Assembly (NCBI GenBank): GCA_965248905.1
Contig: CBDFKS010000007.1
Span: forward strand, 1,426,001 to 1,490,000
Length of the DNA: 64,000 nt
Source: CBDFKS01 sp965248905
Lineage (GTDB): Bacteria > Chloroflexota > Dehalococcoidia > Lucifugimonadales > JAGWBF01
Direction of reading: 5' to 3'
Below, piece by piece: positions 45,810 to 57,699 of the stretch. Under the pieces are notes generated by a model. That model saw nothing but the letters and a program-made list of their open reading frames with translations. It did not search any database and had not been told where the DNA came from. Each line of letters starts with the position of its first letter. Within the stretch, counting starts at the first letter, position 1. The translations under genes were made by a program, and so were the position numbers.

Positions 45810-46676
45810 ATGCCTATGCACGAATGGGACCTTGATGACCAGTCATTGGCAGAACTCGCGGCAGACTCAATGCCCGATGACGACCACGCAGATGTGGTAG
45901 CGGACGTCCGAGACTTCTTCAAAGATCCCCGACACTGGATATATACGTCTAAAGGTTCGCCCTTTGAAATTACTCCTGACTCAGTGTATCATATCGCCCA
46001 GCTTTGGGTGTTATTTGAGGATAGCCACTTCCACTTTCGTACTCAAAGGGCGATACGAGACTTGAGGTCCCAGGGGTTCCTGTCAGAAAGAGAGGTCAAG
46101 ATATCGGGAACGACACGTTCTCTGGTAGTCTGGAGGTCAAACGTACGATACGTAGAGAGAGCGATCAAGGCACACGTCGATCTTATGACAGAATATTCAG
46201 CGCCGACACTAACCAAAGCAACCGGTGACTACGCTGAAACATTGGTCTTACTGGGGCTCAGCAGACTTCAGCTAAGTTTAATTTCCCGCAATTCAAACAG
46301 CTATAAAGGAAAGACTTGGACCGAAACAGAACATGACCTCGATTTCATTATGGAAAAAGATGGTAGTGGGTTTGGCGTAGAAGTAAAAAACACTTGGGAC
46401 TACATACCGACCGATGAGCTGGATGTCAAATTGAGGCTCTGCGAGTACCTAGGGCTAAGACCGCTCTTCGTTGTGAGGCACCGTCATTCAGGACAATGGG
46501 ACCTTGTTAGGAAAAAAGGAGGAATGCTCTACATATTCAAATCAAAGATATTTCCTCCAGGTTATAATCAGTTGACCCAATCGATCTGGCAACAAATGCG
46601 TTTGCCAGTAGCTGCATGGAATGACTGGCCTCGCCAGTTTTATCCAACCCTTGAGAAATTCATCGAGAAGAAGTAG
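45810..46676 (+). CDS. Putative PD-(D/E)XK-type nuclease in a tRNA-bounded mini-island
   Basis: About 288 residues from ATG 45810; the open frame extends back into the tRNA-like repeat, which cannot be coding. The segment TEHDLDFIMEKDGSGFGVEVKNTWDY (given here only as landmarks: DLDFI, then VEVKN) has the spacing of the PD-(D/E)XK catalytic core, with Asp followed by Glu-x-Lys. An N-terminal helical part (residues 1-120) may be a DNA-binding winged helix. A TATAAT at 45795-45800 lies just before the ATG. No methyltransferase partner or integrase is nearby. Confidence 0.6.
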   Translation: MPMHEWDLDDQSLAELAADSMPDDDHADVVADVRDFFKDPRHWIYTSKGSPFEITPDSVYHIAQLWVLFEDSHFHFRTQRAIRDLRSQGFLSEREVKISGTTRSLVVWRSNVRYVERAIKAHVDLMTEYSAPTLTKATGDYAETLVLLGLSRLQLSLISRNSNSYKGKTWTETEHDLDFIMEKDGSGFGVEVKNTWDYIPTDELDVKLRLCEYLGLRPLFVVRHRHSGQWDLVRKKGGMLYIFKSKIFPPGYNQLTQSIWQQMRLPVAAWNDWPRQFYPTLEKFIEKK

Positions 46677-46855
46677 ACCATTACTCTTAATGGGGGTACA
46701 ACTTTTGTGCCTGATTTTCATCTATTTTTGTGAATCTTCCCCCAATTCACAATCTTATACAACCATTCTAAGCAAGCCTGAGAAAACCACTCTACCCTTT
46801 TATATCAGTGGTACAGTCTCCGATAATTTCCGGACGATACTATAACAACAAGCCA

Positions 46856-46887
46856 AACAAAAAGGCTCCGTGAAATACCATGGAGCC
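46856..46887 (-). terminator. Rho-independent terminator of the 23S/tRNA-fMet unit
   Basis: Read on the minus strand: GGCTCC-ATGG-TATTTCA-CGGAGCC followed by TTTTTGT. The outer 6-bp stem GGCTCC/GGAGCC is perfect, with an inner TGG/CCA extension possible. It lies about 20 bases past the tRNA CCA end, and no other terminator was seen between 23S and here. Confidence 0.85.
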
Positions 46888-46905
46888 TTCTTCAAATATT
46901 TTCAT

Positions 46906-46980
46906 TGGTAGCGGGGGTTGGACTCGAACCAACGACCTTCGGGTTATGAGCCCGACGAGCTGCCACTGCTCCACCCCGCG
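46906..46980 (-). tRNA. Initiator tRNA-fMet (CAT)
   Basis: A 75-nt gene including encoded CCA, read on the minus strand from CGCGGGGTGGAGCAG to the CCA at 46906-46908. The anticodon loop is CTCATAA. Initiator hallmarks are present: an unpaired C1-U72 at the acceptor end, three G:C pairs at the base of the anticodon stem (TCGGG/CCCGA), and A11:U24 in the D stem. It matches E. coli tRNA-fMet closely in the D and anticodon arms. It sits downstream of 23S in the same unit and serves as the presumed att site for the island on its 3' side. Confidence 0.95.
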
Positions 46981-47026
46981 CCGTGACACCAGATTGTCGA
47001 AATGTCAGATTGATAATTGCGGCTTG

Positions 47027-47155
47027 TTAGCCTGCTACGTCTTTACCCGCACAACCCTTACAGACTCTCGGGGCCCCTGTACCGCCACAGCTTGGACAGT
47101 TGAACACCCTACAGGTTCCTGAGCCTTTACAGTGATCACACTTTCCTTGAGCCAA
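47027..47155 (-). CDS. Small Cys-rich zinc-ribbon-like protein (42 aa)
   Basis: A 42-codon frame from TTG 47155, with GAGAGG five bases upstream, to TAA 47027. The peptide has CDHCKGSGTC, NCPSCGGTG and CKGCAG: three CxxC pairs plus one extra Cys, in the CxxCxGxG style of the DnaJ zinc domain. Cysteine density and spacing make chance unlikely. It lies between 23S rRNA and tRNA-fMet on the same strand, so it should be transcribed with them. The function is unknown; zinc binding is inferred. Confidence 0.62.
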   Translation of the reverse strand: MAQGKCDHCKGSGTCRVFNCPSCGGTGAPRVCKGCAGKDVAG

Positions 47156-47236
47156 AATATCCTCTCTACTGGATATGTGAACTGATAGCTAAGCTAGCCT
47201 AGCATTTGAATGTAAGAGTTTGGAGTTCTTAGCGTG

Positions 47237-50652
<3,416 letters not shown>

Positions 50653-50795
50653 CACGCTAGGAACTCCAAACATTCCTAATTCTTTTTTTAACGTGCGTAG
50701 CGGCGGCTGGGTCGTCCCCAAGCCGCCGCTCAGAGTTTTCCCAACTCTTATGTGCTTTAGATGTTGTTCATGAATTTACCGCTATCTAACCAGTT

Positions 50796-50824
50796 ATTAT
50801 ATTAGCTCTTTTTTCCACCGTCAA
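50796..50824 (-). promoter_or_regulatory. Sigma-70-type promoter of the 23S rRNA unit
   Basis: On the minus strand TTGACG (50819-50824) and TATAAT (50796-50801) are separated by exactly 17 bases, near the consensus. Transcription would start near 50789 and give a ~137-nt leader before the 23S 5' end. This supports independent transcription of 23S, apart from 16S. Confidence 0.85.
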
Positions 50825-50904
50825 TAGTTTCAACACTGGATATTGAAATTGCTGGGACTTGGACATGATAGGAGAACTGCTCTTTGTCGGCTATAATTCG
50901 ATGC

Positions 50905-51297
50905 ATGGGACAGGATCAGTTGGAAGCTTGGGCCCACAAGGCGGTGGCGGACGCGGCTCTAGAGCGGACTGCGTCCCAGCTGCGAGGCATTCTGAAGGAG
51001 TTGGCCGGCCGGCTAGACCCCTTCCCGGACTTCATGAACATCAGCAGCATTCAGGCGGTGGAGGTGGAGCCTGATGGACTGCAATCTCGTGACAGGGGCT
51101 GCGTGGTGGTCTGCCCCGACGGTGAGCTGTACGAGCTTAGCCTTCAGGTGATCCCAGGCCCACTGGGGGTTAGTGACGCAGACCAGGTAGAGGAGTTCCA
51201 GCCCCTGGACATACCACCCCAGGAATACATCCCTTATGCCTACGCGGCAATCGTGGCGTTGGCGGAGAGGATGGATTCCACTTCACGTCCTCTCTAA
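50905..51297 (+). CDS. Hypothetical protein (130 aa)
   Basis: An acidic ~130-residue protein from ATG 50905 (TTG 50884 in the same frame is less likely). N-terminal helices (LEAWAHKAVADAALERTASQL) are followed by a beta-rich part (CVVVCPDGELYELSLQVIPG) and a C-terminal helix (AYAAIVALAERM). No signal, membrane segment or known motif. A TATAAT at 50892-50897 lies so close to the ATG that the mRNA would be almost leaderless. It is divergent from the 23S promoter. Family not recognised. Confidence 0.65.
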   Translation: MGQDQLEAWAHKAVADAALERTASQLRGILKELAGRLDPFPDFMNISSIQAVEVEPDGLQSRDRGCVVVCPDGELYELSLQVIPGPLGVSDADQVEEFQPLDIPPQEYIPYAYAAIVALAERMDSTSRPL

Positions 51298-51577
51298 CTC
51301 ACTACTATTGGTGAAGAGAAGTCTAGACGACGAAGCTCATGCGGCCTGGGAACGAAGGGCGCGATCGTCCACCACGACTGTCTTCATGATCTTGTCATGA
51401 AGGGTCTGCCGATCTTTGTCCCAGAACGCCCACACCAGATCGACAAGGGAGGCAATTCCGCTGGTCACAGCGTCACCCAGCGCTTCAAACACTAGTACTC
51501 AGTCAACTCGGTTTTGGTAATTGTTTAAGAAAACGTCTAAGGTTGCTACCCTTTTTTAGGAGTGTTGACGTAGGAGG

Positions 51578-52057
51578 GTGGCAGCCATGGGACGAGAACG
51601 GTATGTGGTCCGGTTGGAAAGGGAAGAACGAGACCAGTTGGAACGACTGATTCGCGGGGGAAAGAGCCCAGCGCGAAAGGTTGCCCGGGCCCGTATTCTG
51701 CTAAAGGCAGATACGGGCTGGGGGGTGATGCGCATCGTGGAGGCGCTGGACACGTCTGCGGGTACGGTGTGCCGTACCAAGCGGCGGTACCTGGAGGGAG
51801 GACTGAAGCGGGCCTTGGAGGAAGATCCTCGGCCAGGACATCCGACCAAACTGGATGAGCGGGGGGAAGCGCACCTGATTGCCCTGGCGTGCAGCGAGGC
51901 CCCCCCAGGCCATGACCACTGGACCCTGCGGCTCCTGGCAAACAAGGTGGTGGAGTTGGGGCTGGCGCCCTCCATGTCCCACGAGGGAATTCGCAAGCGG
52001 TTGAAAAAAACAGTCTCAAGCCGTGGCAGAAGAAGGAGTGGTGTATTCCCCAGGTGA
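51578..52057 (+). CDS. IS630 transposase, N-terminal frame (orfA)
   Basis: A 159-residue frame with the helix-turn-helix DNA-binding part of IS630/Tc1-mariner transposases (RARILLKADTGWGVMRIVE, TSAGTVCRTKRRYLEGG, then DHWTLRLLANKVVELG). It ends shortly after LKK at the AAAAAAA run. A -1 slip there continues into the other frame as KKNSLKPWQKKEWCIPQ, giving the full transposase of about 374 residues. The same A7 is kept in both copies, so the shift is probably programmed and not damage. Confidence 0.88.
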   Translation: MAAMGRERYVVRLEREERDQLERLIRGGKSPARKVARARILLKADTGWGVMRIVEALDTSAGTVCRTKRRYLEGGLKRALEEDPRPGHPTKLDERGEAHLIALACSEAPPGHDHWTLRLLANKVVELGLAPSMSHEGIRKRLKKTVSSRGRRRSGVFPR

Positions 52058-52701
52058 GCGCCGAGTTTGTGGCGTGTATGGAGGATGTGCTGGACCTTTA
52101 CGCGGAACCCTATGACCCAGAGCGCCCGGTGGTCTGTTTCGACGAGACCTCCAAGCAGTTGCTGGCGGAAAAGAGGTCTCCGATCCCGCCCAAGCCGGCA
52201 CGACGGGAGCGATACGATTACGAGTACCAGCGCAATGGCACCCGAAACCTGTTCATGCTGTGCGAGCCCCTGGCGGGCTGGAGGCATGTGGCAGTGACCG
52301 AACGTCGTACCATGGTGGACTTCGCTAAGCAGATGCGGTGGCTGGCCGATGAAGCTTACCCAGCGTCCGAGAAGATCCGGGTGGTGCTGGACAACCTCAA
52401 CACCCACAAACCAGCTTCCCTCTACGAAACCTTCGAGCCCAAGGAGGCTAGGCGAATACGCAAACGCTTGGAGTTTCACTACACTCCCAAGCACGGTAGT
52501 TGGCTCAACATGGCAGAGATCGAGTTCAGTGTCTTGGCCAGGCGAGTCCTGCGCCGGCGTATTGCCGATGAAGAGACTTTGAGTGGCGAGATCGCGGCCC
52601 TGGAGGCAGAACGAAACCAAGCCGGAGCAACCATTGACTGGAGATTCTCCACTGTGGACGCCCGAGTCAAGCTTCACCATCTCTATCCTGCCAACAATTA
52701 G
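52054..52701 (+). CDS. IS630 transposase, catalytic DDE frame (orfB)
   Basis: A 215-residue frame containing the catalytic triad: Asp in VVCFDETSKQ, Asp in VVLDNLNTHK, and Glu in WLNMAEIEFS. It is read by a -1 frameshift at 52004-52010 from orfA; a separate start is possible but the family is usually made as a fusion. All three acidic residues are in one frame, so copy 1 looks intact and potentially active. Confidence 0.9.
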   Translation: MSAEFVACMEDVLDLYAEPYDPERPVVCFDETSKQLLAEKRSPIPPKPARRERYDYEYQRNGTRNLFMLCEPLAGWRHVAVTERRTMVDFAKQMRWLADEAYPASEKIRVVLDNLNTHKPASLYETFEPKEARRIRKRLEFHYTPKHGSWLNMAEIEFSVLARRVLRRRIADEETLSGEIAALEAERNQAGATIDWRFSTVDARVKLHHLYPANN

Positions 52702-53248
52702 GTTGACTGAGTACTAGCAATTTGATAACGAACTCGCGCAGGAATGTCCAGCCCCAGTCGGATCGAGTGCCGTCGGCTCGCATTACCCGGATGCCTAGTA
52801 GCTGCTTCCCCGGTGTCTGGCCATGCCTCAACGTGAATAGCCACCATATGATGTAACCTATGATGAGGGTCACGAAGAACAGAACAGCGTCCAGTATGTA
52901 CGCGCCAACTCGCCGTCCGATACCGGCTGCCTTGATTCCCACAGGGCCAACGAGCATCTGGTCGCACCACTGACAAAACACGCCGCCCCTAGAGTCTCTC
53001 CGGGAGCAGTTGGGACAGCTTGTCGCAAGCCCTGTGCCACAGTTATTGCAGTATCGTTCGTCGCTCGGGTTGGCTTGACCGCAATTCGGGCAATTAACTG
53101 TGCCCTCAGCAGCCAGAGCGGTCCCGCAGCTGGCACAGAACTTGGCCTCCGGAGCGTTGTCATGACGGCAGACTGAGCATTCCATTTAGCTGGTCCTTCC
53201 TGCGGGAACTGGGTTTTGTAGTGGAGTCCTTTCGACTTGAATTTCCTA

Positions 53249-54574
53249 CTACCTAAACAGCCCCTGGAGGTCTCGGGGGCTGCGGGCTCGGGACATCTGC
53301 TTCATCAGCTTCTGGGCCTGGCGAAACTGGTTCAGGAGCTGGTTCACGTCCTGGGGGGTCGTGCCGCTGCCCATGGCGATGCGACGACGGCGTCGGCCGT
53401 TCAGAATATCCGGTTCGTGGCGCTCTCCAGGGGTCATGGACTGTATGATTGCCTCGAACCTGACCAACTGCTTCTCGTCAAACTCCTGGGGTAGTCGCTT
53501 CTTCATCTGGGAGAAGCCGGGTATCATGTCCAGAATCTGGGTGAATCCCATTTTCTTAACGCTTTGGAACTGCTCCAGGAAATCCTCCAAATCGAAGCTG
53601 GCGGTGCGTATCTTCTTCTCAAGCTGTTTTGCCTGCTCCTCGTCCACGGCCTGCTGGGCCTTCTCGATGAGGGACAGCACATCACCCATACCCAGAATTC
53701 GCGAAGCGAGTCTGTCCGGATAGAAGAGCTCAAGGGCGTCGGTCCTCTCACCGACTCCGATGAACTTTATGGGGACGCCGGTGACCTGAGTAATCGAGAT
53801 GGCCGCACCACCTCTAGCGTCACCATCCAGCTTGGTCATTATCAGTCCCGTGAGGCTGACTCTCTCGTGAAACTCCTGGGCGGATGACACGGCGTCCTGT
53901 CCTGTCATGGCATCGGAGACCAGCAGAATCTCGTGGGGCGATACGGCGGACTTGACGTCCTGCAGCTCCACCATCATCTCTTCATCTATGTGCAGCCGCC
54001 CTCCGGTGTCCACGATAGCCCAGTCAAGGCCTGTTTGCTCTGCGTGTTTAACGCCCCCCTTGGCCACCTTGACCGCCGTGGAGGAGGTGTCCTCCTGGTA
54101 CACCGGAATATCTAGCTGCTTGCCCAGGGTCGCTAGCTGCTCGATAGCGGCGGGGCGTCGCAGGTCGGCGGCGATGAGAAGAGGTCGATGTCCCTGCTGA
54201 CGAGCGTGGAGGGCCAGCTTAGCCGCCGTGGTAGTCTTGCCCGAGCCCTGTAGGCCAACCATCATCACGACGGTAGGAGGGCGACTTGCCTGGATCAGTT
54301 TGTGGTCGCCGCCGCTCAGGATGGATGTAAGCTCTTCATTGATGATCTTGACTACCTGTTGGCCTGGGCTCAGGCTGGTCATCACATCCTCGCTCACGGC
54401 CCTCTCCCGGACCTGGTTAACCAGGTCTCGAACTACCTTAAAGTTAACGTCCGCTTCCAACAGGGCCAGGCGTACCTGCCTTAGCCCGTCGTCCACATCC
54501 TTTTCAGTCAAGCGACCCTTACCCGTGAGGGTCTTGAACACGTCGTTAAGTCGTTCCGTTAGAGCTTCAAACAT
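53249..54574 (-). CDS. ffh: Signal recognition particle GTPase Ffh (SRP54)
   Basis: A 441-residue protein from ATG 54574, chosen because GGAGG precedes it and the family N-terminus MFEALTERLNDVF starts there. The N domain (1-90) is followed by the GTPase: G1 GLQGSGKTTTAAKLA, then DTGGRLHID (G3), TKLDGDARGG (G4) and the C-terminal methionine-rich M domain (PGFSQMKKRLP, MTPGERHEPDIL, then QKLMKQM). It binds 4.5S RNA and signal peptides for co-translational membrane targeting. No 4.5S RNA gene was identified in the window. Confidence 0.96.
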   Translation of the reverse strand: MFEALTERLNDVFKTLTGKGRLTEKDVDDGLRQVRLALLEADVNFKVVRDLVNQVRERAVSEDVMTSLSPGQQVVKIINEELTSILSGGDHKLIQASRPPTVVMMVGLQGSGKTTTAAKLALHARQQGHRPLLIAADLRRPAAIEQLATLGKQLDIPVYQEDTSSTAVKVAKGGVKHAEQTGLDWAIVDTGGRLHIDEEMMVELQDVKSAVSPHEILLVSDAMTGQDAVSSAQEFHERVSLTGLIMTKLDGDARGGAAISITQVTGVPIKFIGVGERTDALELFYPDRLASRILGMGDVLSLIEKAQQAVDEEQAKQLEKKIRTASFDLEDFLEQFQSVKKMGFTQILDMIPGFSQMKKRLPQEFDEKQLVRFEAIIQSMTPGERHEPDILNGRRRRRIAMGSGTTPQDVNQLLNQFRQAQKLMKQMSRARSPRDLQGLFR

Positions 54575-54681
54575 TGTATGCCTCCATGAGTTGATTGTAG
54601 GGTAGGCATTTAACAGGGTCAAGCAAGAGCAATCTGTGTTTAATGACGCAGAGCTTCACCAACTGATGGATAACTGCTAGA

Positions 54682-55404
54682 ATGCCTCTAGAATTCGGGA
54701 GGTCTGAGTTGGCCACTCCAAGGGTGTTCTCCAGCGCCGAAGAGGCGATAGCTGACATAGCCAGTGGCGCAACTATCATGGTAGCAGGGTACGGTGCGCC
54801 CGGCACGCCCCGAAACCTCATAAGGGCTTTGCTTCACAAAAACCTGCGCGGCCTCGTCTGCATCAGCGGGCCCTGGCTTAGCGGCGACGGACAACTATAC
54901 GACGCGGCTGCGCTGGTAGCCAGTGGCCAGGTAAAGAAAGCCATAACGGCTCCTCCGACACACCCACATTTAGACAGCCCCGTACCGCAGATGTCCCAAA
55001 AGGGTAGGCTGGAGGTGGAGTTCGTATCGCAGGGTACATTGGCGGAGCGAATTCGTGCTGGAGGAGCCGGCCTGGGAGGACTGCTGCTACCCGCTCCGAG
55101 CGGTAATAGCGCTGACAATGGTCAGGAGACACAGGTCATCGACGGCGAAGAGTACGTGCTGGAGACACCTCTAAAGGCTGATTACGCTCTACTTCGCGCC
55201 CACAAAGCCGACTCTTTGGGCAACCTGATCTATCGGCTATCCCAGCGCAACTGGAATCCCATCATGGCTATGGCTGCCGACGTCACCATCGTCGAAGTGG
55301 ACCATGTTGTACAAGCCGGAGAATTGGACCCGGAGCTAATCATTACTCCGGGGATTTACGTTGACAGGATAGTACAGGCGGGGGACGCATCCGATGGCCA
55401 ATAG
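54682..55404 (+). CDS. 3-oxoacid CoA-transferase family, subunit A
   Basis: A 240-residue subunit A (GcdA/AtoD-type). GATIMVAGYGAPGTPRNLI is the glycine-rich CoA/oxyanion loop, and GTLAERIRAGGAGLGGLLLP the second family motif; ADYALLRAHKADSLGNLIY is the C-terminal strand. It overlaps the next gene by 11 bases. It should pair with a B subunit to move CoA between carboxylic acids. The B partner may be the first half of the downstream fusion. Confidence 0.85.
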   Translation: MPLEFGRSELATPRVFSSAEEAIADIASGATIMVAGYGAPGTPRNLIRALLHKNLRGLVCISGPWLSGDGQLYDAAALVASGQVKKAITAPPTHPHLDSPVPQMSQKGRLEVEFVSQGTLAERIRAGGAGLGGLLLPAPSGNSADNGQETQVIDGEEYVLETPLKADYALLRAHKADSLGNLIYRLSQRNWNPIMAMAADVTIVEVDHVVQAGELDPELIITPGIYVDRIVQAGDASDGQ

Positions 55405-56812
55405 GCTCGATCCAGAGAGAATGGCACTTAGGGTGGCAGCTGAACTCAAGTCCGGGCAGATAGTGAGTTGGGGTGCGGGGTTGCCGTCAATGGTCATGCC
55501 CCACGTTAGTGCCGGCCGTGGTGTTACTTTTCTCTCCGAAAATGGCGTGCTGGGCTATGGAGCGAGGCCCGAGCGAGCCCATGAAAACCGCGAGGACCTC
55601 GTGGACGCGAATGGTCAACCCATGAACCTCGTTCCTGGTTCCGCTTCCCTCGATCAAGCCGACTCATTCGGAATTATCCGGGGTGGCCACCTCGACGTGG
55701 CGGTTGTTGAGGCGATGCAAGTCTCGCAACGAGGTGACTTGGTCGACCGTTCTGCTAGCTTGGCTTCTCTGGAATCGCTTCCACCATACGTGGACGTGGC
55801 AACAGGCGCCAAGGGGCTGATAGCCATGATGAAGCACACCGCAGACGACGGCAGCCCGAGAATTGTCAAAGAGTGTAGCTACTCAGCGCTCATCCCAGGA
55901 TGTGTCAGCCTAATCGTGACAGATGTTGCGGTGATACAGGTCACCAACGATGGTCTGGTCCTTAAAGAGGTGGCTCCTGGCTGGAATCAAGACGAGGTAC
56001 GGGCAATAACAGAAGCCGAGCTTACCGTCGCGCCCGACCTGAAGGAGATGGGCTTCACCCAACCCAATGTGCAGAGGGTTAACAAAGTGTTCGCCAGCGC
56101 TGCCGATGCGGTGGCCGATGTGCCCGACGGAGCCGTGCTGTTGATGGACGGCTTCGCCGGCCCTGGAGGCATGGCCCAGCACCTGATCCTAGCTCTGCGA
56201 GACCAGGGAGCGAAGGACCTGACCATGGTCAGCAATACTGCGGGCATCGCCAGGGTGGCAAGCTTTGGCACCCCATCCGGCTTCATACCCATAGACCACA
56301 GCCTGCTGGTGGACAACGGCCAGATCCGCAAGGCAATAGCGTCGTTCCCTGTGTCTCCATCCCCGTCCCGGCCCAGTTCCTTCGAGCTGGTATACAAACG
56401 GGGTGAGGCAGAGCTGGAGTTGGTGCCCCAGGGTACGCTGGCGGAGCGTCTCAGGGCAGGCGGATACGGTATTGGTGGCTTCTACACACCCACTGGGTCA
56501 GGCACTTTGATGGCCGAGGGCAAACGGACTCGTGTATTCGACGGGAAAGAGTACGTGTTGGAACGTGGCATCAAGGGTGACTACGCACTGCTGCGCGCTC
56601 ACATAGCAGATACGACGGGTAATCTGGTGTACAAGGGCACGTCTCGAAATTTCAACGCAGTAATGGCCCCGGCAGCCGCCATCACCATAGTGGAGGTGGA
56701 CGAGATCGTGGAGCCGAGAGAGCTGGACCCCGATGCCATCGTGACACCGGGAATATTCGTTCAGCGCATCGTTAAGAGACCAGCTGACTTCTCGCCTTAC
56801 GAATCGATATAG
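55394..56812 (+). CDS. CoA-transferase fused subunits in B-A order
   Basis: A 472-residue fusion. Residues 1-~215 are a subunit B: LPSMVMPHV and LSENGVLGYGA with the catalytic Glu, then GGHLDVAVVEAMQVSQRGDL. Residues ~225-472 are a subunit A: GAVLLMDGFAGPGGMAQHL and GTLAERLRAGGYGIGGFYTPTG. The usual natural fusion in scot-type enzymes is A-B. Here the order is B-A, as if the B of an upstream A-B pair had fused to the A of the next pair. The flanking genes are free A (upstream) and free B (downstream). Confidence 0.85.
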   Translation: MANRLDPERMALRVAAELKSGQIVSWGAGLPSMVMPHVSAGRGVTFLSENGVLGYGARPERAHENREDLVDANGQPMNLVPGSASLDQADSFGIIRGGHLDVAVVEAMQVSQRGDLVDRSASLASLESLPPYVDVATGAKGLIAMMKHTADDGSPRIVKECSYSALIPGCVSLIVTDVAVIQVTNDGLVLKEVAPGWNQDEVRAITEAELTVAPDLKEMGFTQPNVQRVNKVFASAADAVADVPDGAVLLMDGFAGPGGMAQHLILALRDQGAKDLTMVSNTAGIARVASFGTPSGFIPIDHSLLVDNGQIRKAIASFPVSPSPSRPSSFELVYKRGEAELELVPQGTLAERLRAGGYGIGGFYTPTGSGTLMAEGKRTRVFDGKEYVLERGIKGDYALLRAHIADTTGNLVYKGTSRNFNAVMAPAAAITIVEVDEIVEPRELDPDAIVTPGIFVQRIVKRPADFSPYESI

Positions 56813-57014
56813 CAAGGCAATCTATCTCTGGCGCTGCGTCAGCTTCCCAAACACCAACCCCGCGAAATCAGTCAGATGGGGTGGCCCAATACGCTTCAAG
56901 ACGGGGACCGCTCTGTGGTCGGCCGGAATTCCCGGCCAGAGAACGAAAATAACAGCTGCGAAAGTATAGCCAGCCCTTCTCAAAAGAGTCTACCTCTGGA
57001 TGTCTGGAGTGTTA

Positions 57015-57679
57015 TGGACAAAGAGCGACTAGACAGGGATATTATCGCCATGCGGGTGGCCAAGGAGCTGCCCGATGGGGCTTACGTCAATCTGGGCATC
57101 GGGATACCCACATTAGTGTCCAACTACGTGCCAGAGGGACGGACGATCCTTTATCACAGCGAGAGCGGTGTCCTCAACTGCGGTCCTCTCGCCGACGAAG
57201 GCGAAGAGGACATAGACCTTATCAACGCAGGGGGCCAGTTCCTGAAGATGGTGCCAGGTATGTCATTCTTCAGCTCTGCCGAGGCCTTTGCCATGATTCG
57301 AGGCGGACATATCGACGTCACCGTGCTGGGGGCCATGCAAGTGTCGGAGAAGGGAGACCTGGCCAACTGGATGCTCCCCGAGCGAGGGGTGGGTAATATC
57401 GGTGGAGCCATGGACCTGGCTGTGGGAGCCAAGCGTATCATTGTGGCCATGGAACACACCGACAGGAAAAATATGCCAAAGATAGTCAAGGAATGCTCCT
57501 ACCCACCCACGGGCAGGGGATGCGTCAGCCTTATCGTGACAGATATCGCCGTAATCGAGGTTACCGAGAACGGTTTAACTCTCAAAGAGATGGCGCCGGG
57601 CTGGTCTGCGGAAGAGGTCCAAGAGCTCACTGAGCCTAAGCTAACCCTCGCCTCCGACTTAAAGGAGATCGAGCTCTAG
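57015..57679 (+). CDS. 3-oxoacid CoA-transferase family, subunit B
   Basis: About 221 residues from ATG 57015 (GGAG-type site just upstream); the frame opens at 56876 but the extra N-terminus does not look like the family. LGIGIPTLVSNYVPEG, and the catalytic glutamate in HSESGVLNCGP are plain, followed by GGHIDVTVLGAMQVSEKGDLANW. It completes the tandem: A, B-A fusion, B. It should pair with the A half of the fusion. The substrate is not readable. Confidence 0.88.
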
Positions 57680-57699
57680 TGTAGTTTTCTGCGTCTCCA

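Larger units (their letters stand above)
51495..52714 (+). mobile_element. IS630-family insertion sequence, copy 1
   Basis: A 1220-bp element with inverted ends GTACTCAGTCAAC. It is flanked by TA duplications inside CTAG (C-TA at 51492-51494, TA-G at 52715-52717), which is the known IS630 target preference. It carries two overlapping transposase frames with a seven-A slippery run (52004-52010). It disrupts the RDD gene. The copy at 58986-60204 is the same apart from one deleted base. Confidence 0.92.
51337..53185 (-). pseudogene. Zinc-ribbon/RDD-domain membrane protein split by IS630 copy 1
   Basis: From ATG 53185 (AGGAAGGA site) the frame encodes multiple CxxC pairs (CSVC, CASC, CPNC, CNNC, CPNC, CQWC), i.e. 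zinc ribbons in the first ~90 residues. An RDD domain follows with membrane segments (AYILDAVLFFVTLIIGYIIW, then GQTPGKQLLGIRV). It is interrupted at REFVIKLL by the IS at CTAG (52714-52717). Removing the IS and one TA copy restores the frame: KLLVFEALGDAV, then WDKDRQTLHDKIMKTVVV, ending at TGA 51337. The lost tail contains the last RDD motif, so the gene is probably inactive. Confidence 0.88.

Noticed and set aside
46981..47236. A 5S rRNA gene downstream of 23S
   Set aside because: The space beyond the small ORF is only about 80 bp and nothing resembles the 5S core; the region 46677-46905 was also checked.
51556..52680. A 374-codon minus-strand frame antisense to the IS630 transposase
   Set aside because: It is a shadow of the high-GC transposase gene; the same shadow is broken in copy 2 by the single-base change, and it has no family motif.
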